Assembly: GCF_033842475.1 (NCBI RefSeq)
Contig: NZ_JAWXYB010000018.1
Span: 3,021,501-3,085,500 of the forward strand
Reading direction: 5' to 3'
DNA: 64,000 bases
Source of the DNA: Acidiphilium acidophilum
Lineage (GTDB): Bacteria > Pseudomonadota > Alphaproteobacteria > Acetobacterales > Acetobacteraceae
Shown here: one piece after another, positions 55,744 through 64,000 of the stretch
How the letters are laid out: each line of letters starts with the position of its first letter
Position numbering within the stretch: position 1 is the first letter of the stretch
The notes under the pieces: generated by a model
What the model saw: the letters and a program-made list of their open reading frames with translations, nothing else
Told to the model about the DNA's origin: nothing
The model's database searches: none
Made by a program: the position numbers and the translations under genes

Positions 55744-55751
<8 letters not shown>
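55629..55751 (+). CDS. 40-aa single-span membrane microprotein
   Basis: GTG start at 55629, overlapping the permease stop (GTGA), and an 8-bp overlap with the response-regulator start. The peptide VNRNFLTLIGATFGMFAVFVRLALTAFRRAGAAPSASDHG has one strong membrane helix with a basic cytoplasmic flank. Overlap on both sides suggests that it is translated. It may stabilise the permeases or simply couple translation. Confidence 0.5.
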
Positions 55752-57077
<1,326 letters not shown>

Positions 57078-57081
<4 letters not shown>

Positions 57082-58274
57082 CGATCATTTTTGCGCTTGC
57101 CGGCGCCGGTATCGCAGGCTTGTTCGGCTACGTCCTGGCGCGGCGACGATCGGGGCGCGATCACCGTCAGATCGCGGCCCTGCTGCTCGGGTTGCGGGAG
57201 GGCGATTACACGCTGCGGGCGGTTCCGGCGCGCGGTGCCCCCGGGACCGCGTTCGCTGCGTTCAACGTTCTGGCCGACAGCCTGATGGGAACCCGGCGGG
57301 CGGGTATCGAGTCTGACGCCCTGCTCGGAAAACTGCTCGGCGCGGTCGATCTCGCGATCATCGTGATCGGACCCGGCGGTACCATCGTCGGCGGCAACGG
57401 TGCCGCGGGATCGCTGCTCGGCACCGATGCCGAACGACTGACCGGCCGGCGCCCCGATGCGCTGGGCATCGGCGACTGGCTCGACCTCGCCGGCCCCCAT
57501 CGTTTCGAGACCCCGTTACCCGGCGGGACCGGCCCGTGGGACGTGCGGCGCGTGCCGTTCCGGCGCGGCGGGCGCGACCACCTGATCGTGGTTGCGAGCG
57601 ATCTGTCCCGTGCCCTGCGCGATGAGGAACGCCGCGTCTGGCGCGGGCTGATCCGGGTGCTCAGCCACGAAACCGGTAACTCGCTCGGCCCGATTCAGGC
57701 CACGGCGGAAGCCCTGCAACAGCATGCGCACGACCCGGCCCAGACGCGTGCCGGCCTCGCCCTGATCGAGCGCCGCTCGCGGAGCCTCGCCAGCTTCATC
57801 CGCCGCTACGCCGAACTCGCCCGATTGCCGCCACCGGTTCCCGAACCGGTCTTACTCGGCCCGCTGGTGCAGCGCATCGCCGATCTCGAAACCCGGGTTC
57901 CGGTGATCGCGACGATCGCAGACGAGGGCGCCACTATGCTCGATCCGGCCCAGATCGAGCAGGCTTTGATCAACCTGATCCGTAACGCCGCCGACGCCTC
58001 GCTGGAAACCAATGGCCGTGTCGCGATCACGCTCGACCTCATCGAATCGCGTATCCGCATCGTCATCACCGATGACGGCGAAGGTCTTCCCCGCTAGGAA
58101 AACCTGTTCGTGCCGGGCTTCACCACCAAGCCGGGCGGCAGCGGCATCGGCCTGATCCTGGCCCGCGAAATCATCGAGGCGCATGGCGGAACGTTGCGAT
58201 TGAAGAACCGGGAAGATGCGCCCGGTGCCGAGGCGATCGTGATCCTGAAATGTCGGGCGACAGATCTGGAATAG
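57078..58274 (+). pseudogene. PAS-type sensor histidine kinase interrupted by an amber codon
   Basis: The start overlaps the regulator stop (ATGA). The frame encodes an N-terminal helix, a PAS-like domain (about 85-180), an H box (LIRVLSHETGNSLGPIQA), an N box (NLIRNAADAS) and G1 (DDGEGLP). It then hits TAG at 58095-58097. The frame continues unchanged after it with [31 protein letters not shown] (F and G2 boxes) to TAG at 58272-58274. The full gene would be 398 codons. Without F and G2 the ATP lid is missing, so the product should be catalytically impaired unless the stop is suppressed or a sequencing error. Confidence 0.85.
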
Positions 58275-58343
58275 TTACGGGACCAACATCTATCCGGGCC
58301 GGTGATGTGGCGCTCGGCCTTGACGTCCTCGCCCGGTTCCTGA

Positions 58344-58640
58344 TCATCCGCCACCGCGTTGCAGCACCGGCCCGGAAAGGCCGAGCGCTGCGGTAACGAG
58401 CGCAAGATGACTCAATGCCTGCTGGAAGTTTCCGGCCAGGCACATCGTACTCCTCGGAAAGCAGCCCGAGATCATTTCGAATGGCCAGCACCCGTTCCAG
58501 CGTCTGCCGCGCTTCTGCGCTTCGGCCCTGCATGTTTTGGCAGTCGGCGAGCCACAACGTGCAGGCGATGAAGCTGCCTTCGGAAACCTCGCCCTCGGGT
58601 CTTTTCCGTCGGACGAACCCGTCCTCGGTCAGCGCGAGCG
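58344..58640 (-). pseudogene. C-terminal relic of a GH15-type glucoamylase/trehalase-like protein
   Basis: LTEDGFVRRKRPEG, SEGSFIACTLWLADCQ, RNDLGLLSEEYD and, after a one-base frameshift, LAGNFQQALSHLALVTAALGLSG match in order the end of GH15-family glycoside hydrolases. Everything upstream is missing. Confidence 0.6.
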
Positions 58641-58799
58641 ACGGCGGGCCCTTGTTCCACCGCACCTCGTCTTGTATGCGGCCCCACGCCGCCTGGTTCG
58701 ACTGGGTCATCAGGTTCCGGCCCACCAGCCCCGACCCGTTGGCGAGCCCCTCGGGGAACCGGTCGGTCGCAGATCGCGCCGGTTCAATTCCATGCGCAC

Positions 58800-59655
58800 A
58801 ATCCCGCGCCGTATCTTCAGATCCCGCGCATACCAGTTCGCGACCGACCCGGAATCGGCGGGCAGAATGCAGTTTTCCGGCAGCTTGGGCGAAAGTTCCC
58901 AGAACACCCGCTGCGGGTTGAGCGGTTCGGCAGGCTGCATCGCCCGGCCTTCGAGCGTCTTCCACCACTCCGCCACGTTCTTCTCGATGGTCGCGCGCCA
59001 ATCGCTGTTGGTGTTCTGCTCCAGCATCGGCAGAAGCTTGCGCAGGGTCGAGGCGGCATCCCCGACGATATTCACCTCCATCGGATAGCGCAGGCTGAGG
59101 TGCCGCCCGTCGATATCGATCTGAACGCCACGGGCATCGCCCGGTTTCGGCAGAAACTCGGAAGAGGGAAAGCACGACCCGATCACGAAAAACGTATCGC
59201 AATTCTTCAGCATGTCCCAGCTCGGCTTGGTCCCGAGCAATCCGAGCGAGCCGGTCACGTAGGCCAGATCGTCGGGCACGGCGGCCTTGCCGAGCAGGGC
59301 CTTGGCGATCCCGGCATTGAGCACGGCAGCGGCCTTGTGCGGCACGATGACGGTAGTGACCACCCGCAACGTCCGGGCAATCCGAACCGCGCGGTCGATC
59401 AGGTGCCTGACCTGCCCCGGCAGCGTCGCGGTCATGACGTAATCGCCCGCCACATCCTTGAACAGGTTCTGCAGATCGACTTCCTGCTGGTAGCTGGCCC
59501 CGAGCGACATCCGCGATTGCGTGCCGACAATGGCGACCACCGGCATGTGATCCAGCTTGGCATCGTAGAGCCCGTTCAGCAGATGGATCGCACCGGGACC
59601 GGAGGTGGCGTAGCACAGCCCGACCTCGCCGGTGAACTTGGCACCGGCTAAACCC
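58800..59655 (-). pseudogene. Thiamine-diphosphate enzyme (pyruvate oxidase/acetolactate synthase-like) relic
   Basis: The sequence begins at AKFTGEVGLCYATSGPGAIHLLNGLYDAKLDHMPVVAIVG and runs through the central domain to ADSGSVANWYARDLKIRRG. The first 55 or so residues, including the catalytic Glu, and the whole C-terminal ThDP-binding domain are absent. The right edge falls beside the GH15 relic. Confidence 0.7.
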
Positions 59656-59787
59656 ATCACCGCCGTGGCCCGGACCCAGAACCGCGTGAACCGGCGCGGA
59701 TGGCGCGACGGCCCGAGCGCCGCATTGGACATCAACGCCGCCGCGACCGGCGGCAGGCTGACCGGCAGAAAGGCAGGGGAGGCAAGC

Positions 59788-59905
59788 TCTTCTTTTTTGC
59801 AAAAAAGAACCAAAAAACTCTCTGACTCTGAGCCCGTGCCCCCTGACAACGCCCGTAGCCCAGATAACAAAAGTTTTTTGGCTACTTTTTTTCAAAAAAG
59901 TAGTC
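59788..59905. repeat. Pair of inverted A/T-run hairpin units
   Basis: TTCTTTTTTGCAAAAAAGAACCAAAAAACT-type sequence at about 59788-59822 reappears inverted at about 59869-59905 (AAGTTTTTTGG ... CTTTTTTTCAAAAAAG). Each unit is itself a hairpin with a T/A run. It resembles the bidirectional terminator-like repeats common between Acetobacteraceae genes. Confidence 0.6.
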
Positions 59906-59961
59906 CTTCCTTCCCTTTCCTCTGCTTTCTCACCCCCCTGATCCTATGCTTATAGTCCCAT

Positions 59962-60477
59962 GTGACCCAAGCATCTCCCCCTCGTGAAGCCTTGGCCGAA
60001 AACTTCAAAGTCATATTTGAAGACTTCCGCCATGCCTGCGAGGCGGACGCCGATCACCATCATCCCGCCATCGTGAAGTTCATGGAACTTCTGTTCCTCC
60101 TGCTCGACAGCATCGCCGCCAGTCTCGCCAAAGCCGTCGCAGCCTTGTCCAATCCGCTCGCGCCCGCCCGGCAACCGTGCGACACCAAGCGCACGCCCGC
60201 CAATCCCCGCCGCAAGCGCGTCCCCGCGCCGTGTCCGCTCGATTCCGACTGGCGGGACGATCCGTGGCCCCCAACCCAAATTCCCACCGCATCGACCAAT
60301 TCCGAACCGATCGATCCGGTCGAAACCTTGCCACCGGTCGCCCCGACCGCAGCAAAATGCGGCGGCGAGTGCGTCCCCGTCATTACCCGGACCGGCAATA
60401 ATCCCATCGCCGCCCCGCACAGGCCCCGTTCCCGCTTTCGCCCCCCAAAGCGAAAATTCGCCATACCTCGCGCACGA
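59962..60477 (+). CDS. Hypothetical protein, His/Pro-rich, unclear 3' end
   Basis: GTG start at 59962. The N-terminal amphipathic helix region (EALAENFKVIFEDFRHACEA) and hydrophobic segment FMELLFLLLDSIAASLAKAVAAL are followed by a Pro/Arg-rich tail. It looks like a short protein family found beside mobile or strain-specific regions in this family. Protein-like sequence stops where a large palindrome begins; the frame itself runs on to 61539, antisense to livF, so the native stop appears displaced. Confidence 0.4.
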
Positions 60478-60528
60478 TCAATCACGTCTAAATCGTTACG
60501 ATATCATAACGATTTAGACGTGATTGAT
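60477..60528. repeat. 52-nt near-perfect palindrome
   Basis: Two perfect 22-nt complementary arms (60477-60498 and 60507-60528) enclose the 8-nt loop CGATATCA. The arms are A/T-rich compared with the surrounding DNA. No U-run follows in either direction. It could be a very stable bidirectional terminator, a mobile-element scar or a protein-binding site. About 280 nt without a gene follow to the livF stop at 60811. Confidence 0.85.
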
Positions 60529-60810
60529 TATCACACGTTGAACGCCATCCGCCCTTCGATGATGGAGATGAACACGCGAGGTCCACGAGGCCGCACTCGC
60601 GAAGGAAAACAAGCGCAGAAGCGACCGGCTGAACCGCTCGCCCCGGTTGCGCCAGCCGTACTGGCGGAACTCCCCGGCGATGACATTCCCCTCGCCGTGC
60701 CGCCACCCCCACCGGCTCCACCTCGGCTACCTTCGATGACAGGACCCGTTCACGGCGATCGGAGCATATCAGTTCGCAACCGGAACCTGTTGCGCAACAA
60801 CAGGGCTGTC

Positions 60811-61521
60811 TCAGCCGTGATGACTGACACCTGCCAGTTGTTCCATCCGGTCCCGGTCGGCCTGCAGGACCGCCGCTGCGCCGTCATAAACCACTGCGCC
60901 ATCCGAGAGCACATACGCACGATCCGCGAGTTGCAGGGCGAGAAACGCATTCTGCTCGACCAGCAGGATCGACATCCCCTCCCCTTTCATCCGCTCCACG
61001 GTGCGCATCACCTCCTGCACGATCACCGGTGCGAGGCCCTGCGAGGGTTCGTCGAGAATCAGGAGTTTGGGGTTGAGCAGCAGCGCGCGGGCAATCGCCA
61101 GCATCTCCTGCTCGCCGCCCGAAAGCCGCCCCCCCTTGCTGGTGCGCCGCTCGGCGAGCCGGGGAAACAGCTGATAGACCGTCTCGATCGTCCACGGCCC
61201 TTTGGTTTCAGGCGGGACCAGCAGATTTTCATGCACGGTGAGATGGCCGAAAATCTTGCGCCCCTCCGGCACGTAGCCGACGCCGAGCGAAGCAACCCGG
61301 TAGGGTGGCCTGCCGGTCGTCTCCTGGCCGAACAGCCTGACCCGGCCCGCACGCGGCGCGGTGAGTCCCATGATGCTGCGCATCGTCGTCGTCTTACCGG
61401 CCCCGTTGCGGCCAAGCAGCGCGACCAGTTCGCCGGCCCCGACAGTGAGCGAAACGCCATGCAGAATGTGGCTCTTGCCGTAATAGGTCTGCAGCCCGTC
61501 GACCTCGAGCACCGCACTCAT
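60811..61521 (-). CDS. livF: Branched-chain amino-acid/amide ABC transporter ATPase LivF-type
   Basis: 236 aa. Walker A GRNGAGKTTTMRSIMGL, GVGYVPEGRKIFGHLTV, signature LSGGEQEM and Walker B LLILDEPSQGLAP are characteristic of LivF. Last of four overlapping genes on the minus strand. No binding protein is in view, so the substrate (branched-chain amino acids, urea or amides) is open. Confidence 0.92.
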   Translation of the reverse strand: MSAVLEVDGLQTYYGKSHILHGVSLTVGAGELVALLGRNGAGKTTTMRSIMGLTAPRAGRVRLFGQETTGRPPYRVASLGVGYVPEGRKIFGHLTVHENLLVPPETKGPWTIETVYQLFPRLAERRTSKGGRLSGGEQEMLAIARALLLNPKLLILDEPSQGLAPVIVQEVMRTVERMKGEGMSILLVEQNAFLALQLADRAYVLSDGAVVYDGAAAVLQADRDRMEQLAGVSHHG

Positions 61522-62267
61522 GCCGCCTGCCCCAGATAGGCCGACTGCACGCGGGGATCGGCGGCAATTTCCTCGGCATTGCCCTCGGCGAGCATGTGCC
61601 CGTTGTCGAGCACCGTGATCCGGTCCGCGATCCCGAACACGATCGCCATGTCATGCTCGACGAACAGCATGGTAATCCCCTGCTCGCGGTTGAGCCGGCG
61701 GATCAGGTCGGTCATGTGATTGGTTTCCTCATCACCCATCCCGGCGGTCGGCTCGTCGAGCAGCAGCAGCTTGGGCGACTTGGCCAGCACGATGCCGATT
61801 TCCACCACACGCTGATCGCCATGCGACAATTCGCCCGCGATCCGATGAAGCTTCGGCGCGATCCGCACGATCTCGGCGAGTTCCTCGACCCGCCGCTCCA
61901 CCGCCGCGCGCGTGGCCGCCGAAATCCAGGGCCGCAAATTCAGCCCCATCGCGGTCTCGACCGCGATCCGCAGATTGTCATGCACCGAAAGTGCAAGAAA
62001 AATCTCGGTAATCTGGAACGTGCGAATAATGCCGCGTTTGACCAGCGCCGCCGGATTGACCGCGGTGATGGTCTCCCCTGCGAACACGATACTGCCTTCG
62101 GAGGGCGGGAAAAACCCGCTGATCAGGTTGAACAACGTGGTCTTGCCCGCACCGTTCGGGCCGATGATCGCGCGGAGTTCGCCCGGTTCGACGCTGAGCG
62201 AAATCCCCGACAGCGCCTGCAACGCCCCGAACCGCCGCCCGACCCGATCCAGCACCAGCAGGCTCAC
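61518..62267 (-). CDS. livG: Branched-chain amino-acid/amide ABC transporter ATPase LivG-type
   Basis: 249 aa. Walker A GPNGAGKTTLFNLISGF, the LivG-type FQITEIFLALSVHDN, signature LSHGDQR and Walker B LLLLDEPTAGMG. It overlaps livF and livM by 4 bp each. Confidence 0.93.
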   Translation of the reverse strand: MSLLVLDRVGRRFGALQALSGISLSVEPGELRAIIGPNGAGKTTLFNLISGFFPPSEGSIVFAGETITAVNPAALVKRGIIRTFQITEIFLALSVHDNLRIAVETAMGLNLRPWISAATRAAVERRVEELAEIVRIAPKLHRIAGELSHGDQRVVEIGIVLAKSPKLLLLDEPTAGMGDEETNHMTDLIRRLNREQGITMLFVEHDMAIVFGIADRITVLDNGHMLAEGNAEEIAADPRVQSAYLGQAA

Positions 62268-63250
62268 GACTTCGCCCCGCGGTTGAAGAATCCGAGGACC
62301 CCCATCGGGAAAAAAATCACGGAAACGACAAAAACGAGGCCGATCACCGTCATCCAGTTGTTGGTGATCGAGCTGACATAGTCGCGCACCAGCACGAAAA
62401 TCACCGCCCCCATCAGCGGGCCCCAGAAATTGCGCATCCCGCCGAGCACCGCGATGATCAGGAAATCGCCCGAGAGCGTGTAGTTCAACGTGTTCGGGGA
62501 CGTGAAATTATCGAGCAGGGCATTCAAACCACCGGCCAGGGCGGCGACAACGCCCGAGATCGCAAAGGAAATCGCGACATAGCGCTGGGTGCGGATGCCG
62601 AGAAAGGTGAGCCGCTTGTAATTCTCGCGGATCGCCACGAAACTGTGCCCGAGCGGCGCGTTGAGCACCACCCAGAGGGCGAGCGCCGCCACGCCGAAGC
62701 AGACCAGCACGAGGTAATAAAACCCGACCGATCCCATCGGCAGGGTCAGCCCCGGCAGATGGATCGGGTGGCGGGAAAACCCGGTCAGCCCATCCTCGCC
62801 GCCGGTCAGCCCGTTCCAGCGCACCGCGATGAAATAGAACATCTGACCGATCGCAATGGTGATCATCGAAAAATAGATCCCCCGCCGCCGCACCGCGATC
62901 GGCCCGAGCAGCGCGGCGGCGAGGCCACCGACCAGGGTGCCGACCAGCAGTGCCAGCAATATGCTGTGGGTTTCATATTTCAGCATCAACCCGACCCCGT
63001 AGGAGCCAAGCCCGAAATACGCGGCATGACCGAACGAGAGGCCGCCGGTGAAACCAAGCAGCAGGTTCAGCCCCATCGCGGCCAGCGCATAAATCAGCAC
63101 CCGCGAGGCCAGATCGGTATAGCCGCCGACCAGCGGCAGCCAGACCGGCACGGCGAACAGCACCAGTCCGAGCGCCACATTGCCGAGGATGCGCCGCGAG
63201 ATCATCGGCCCGCCGGACACGGAGGCCGGCGCACCGGCAACGCCGCTCAT
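62264..63250 (-). CDS. livM: Branched-chain amino-acid/amide ABC permease LivM-type
   Basis: 328 aa, eight to ten membrane helices. ALAAMGLNLLLGFTGGLSFGHAAYFGLGSYGVGL is the LivM signature, and VLGGMRNFWGPLMGAVIFV and the FNRGAKS end also fit. It overlaps livH by 4 bp. Confidence 0.93.
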   Translation of the reverse strand: MSGVAGAPASVSGGPMISRRILGNVALGLVLFAVPVWLPLVGGYTDLASRVLIYALAAMGLNLLLGFTGGLSFGHAAYFGLGSYGVGLMLKYETHSILLALLVGTLVGGLAAALLGPIAVRRRGIYFSMITIAIGQMFYFIAVRWNGLTGGEDGLTGFSRHPIHLPGLTLPMGSVGFYYLVLVCFGVAALALWVVLNAPLGHSFVAIRENYKRLTFLGIRTQRYVAISFAISGVVAALAGGLNALLDNFTSPNTLNYTLSGDFLIIAVLGGMRNFWGPLMGAVIFVLVRDYVSSITNNWMTVIGLVFVVSVIFFPMGVLGFFNRGAKS

Positions 63251-64000
63251 TCGAACAACCCTTCCTGCCCCATCAGCCCGCGCGGTCGCACCACCAGCGT
63301 GATCCCCATGATGACATAAATCACAACCTCGCTGGCCGCTGGAAAGAAGGCGGTGGTAATGCCGGAGGCCAGGCCGATGATCAGCCCGCCGAGCAGCGAA
63401 CCGACCAGCGAGCCGACCCCGCCGACCACGATCGCAACGAAGGCGGGCATGATCAAACTATCGCCCATGGTCGGTGTCAGCCCGATCTGCCCGGCGGCAA
63501 GAATGCCCGCAACACCGGCAAAAATAATGCCGATCACGAAATTCGCCGAGCGCAGCAGATAAATGTTAACGCCGAGCGCCGATATGGTTTCAAGGTCGGA
63601 ATTCCCCGCGCGGATGCGGATGCCGATACGGGTGAACCGCAGGACGGCAAACAACGAACCGGTCCCGAGCAACGCCACCGCGACCACGAACAGCCGATAG
63701 CCGGTGACAAAGAAATACGTGCTGCTGAGCGGATGGTTGAGAAACGCCGGAATCGCGAGCGGCTGTCCCTGCGCACCCCACACGGTGCGGATCAGGTCCT
63801 GGATGATGAACGCGAGCCCGAACGTGAGCAGCAACGTATAGATCGGGTCCTTGCGGTTATAGAGCCGCCGCACCAGCACCATCTCGACCCCAAGTCCGAT
63901 CGCCCCGGCCAGCAGCGGCGCGATGACCAGCCCGCCCCAGAATCCCACATACGGCACCAGCGTGAACGCAAAATACGCCGCCAACGCCATGAACGCGCCC
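63247..64000 (-). CDS. livH: Branched-chain amino-acid/amide ABC permease LivH-type, 5' end outside the window
   Basis: About 251 residues are present (from GAFMALAAYFAFTLVP), through LLTFGLAFIIQDLIRTVWG and VAIVVGGVGSLVGSLLGGLIIGLASG to the stop at 63247. Roughly the first 45 residues lie beyond 64000. The frame stays open to the edge. It is the upstream permease of the liv cluster. Confidence 0.92.
   Translation of the reverse strand, partial: GAFMALAAYFAFTLVPYVGFWGGLVIAPLLAGAIGLGVEMVLVRRLYNRKDPIYTLLLTFGLAFIIQDLIRTVWGAQGQPLAIPAFLNHPLSSTYFFVTGYRLFVVAVALLGTGSLFAVLRFTRIGIRIRAGNSDLETISALGVNIYLLRSANFVIGIIFAGVAGILAAGQIGLTPTMGDSLIMPAFVAIVVGGVGSLVGSLLGGLIIGLASGITTAFFPAASEVVIYVIMGITLVVRPRGLMGQEGLFE

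Noticed and set aside
59962-61539. A 525-codon plus-strand frame covering the hypothetical gene and running antisense through livF
   Set aside because: Only the first 170 or so codons look like protein; the rest is the complement of the clearly conserved livF gene.

Overview
The window is high-GC, densely coded DNA with many 1-11 bp gene overlaps. It is most likely from an alphaproteobacterium of the Acetobacteraceae (Acidiphilium/Acidisphaera/Rhodopila-like). That placement is an inference from codon use, from A/T-run intergenic inverted repeats, and from the gene content. I see no tRNA, rRNA or CRISPR array.

Layout. (1) 1-4207, minus strand: assimilatory sulfate reduction (siroheme synthase N-domain, CysJ, CysH, CysI), with a divergent Lrp/AsnC regulator. 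(2) 4835-5700: a scar of fused gene relics (SDR dehydrogenase, helicase). (3) 5759-20526: a propane/short-chain ketone-type soluble diiron monooxygenase island. PrmABCD, a dedicated GroEL and an AcoR-type sigma-54 activator lie on the minus strand. A WD40 protein and a 59-aa protein sit upstream. A second AcoR-type activator, a zinc alcohol dehydrogenase, an amidohydrolase and a DUF59 protein lie on the plus strand. Clear -24/-12 promoters precede prmA and adh, and two TGTCGCA/TGCGACA palindromes lie upstream of prmA. (4) 20572-28722: a transposase relic, small membrane proteins, a TauE/SafE permease, an OmpR-type two-component system with a PmrA-like box in front of a PepSY gene, a PAP2 phosphatase and a cis-prenyltransferase.

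(5) 28723-46701 is the nitrogen island and the most interesting part. A LysR regulator faces an operon of an NCS1 permease, two cysteine hydrolases of the isochorismatase/biuret-hydrolase family and an AtzH/HpxZ-like DUF3225 protein. It is followed by a guanidine-I (ykkC) riboswitch and an almost gapless 13-kb operon. That operon holds an APC permease, two DUF1989 carboxyguanidine deiminase-type subunits, a biotin-dependent guanidine ('urea') carboxylase and allophanate hydrolase. It then has three unexpected enzymes (a membrane desaturase/hydroxylase, a third isochorismatase-like hydrolase and a metallo-beta-lactamase-fold hydrolase), and ends with a NitT/TauT-type ABC importer. I infer that it degrades guanidine, probably released from a larger guanidino or ureido compound, through carboxyguanidine and allophanate to ammonia and CO2.

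(6) 47238-58274: a sigma-54-driven HlyD-TolC-MacB-type ABC system with two paralogous 807-aa permeases. A 40-aa membrane peptide, an NtrC-class response regulator and a sensor kinase follow; the kinase carries an in-frame amber codon near its 3' end. (7) 58344-60540: gene relics, A/T inverted repeats and a 52-nt near-perfect palindrome. (8) 60811-64000, minus strand: livF, livG, livM and a partial livH of a branched-chain amino-acid/amide ABC transporter.
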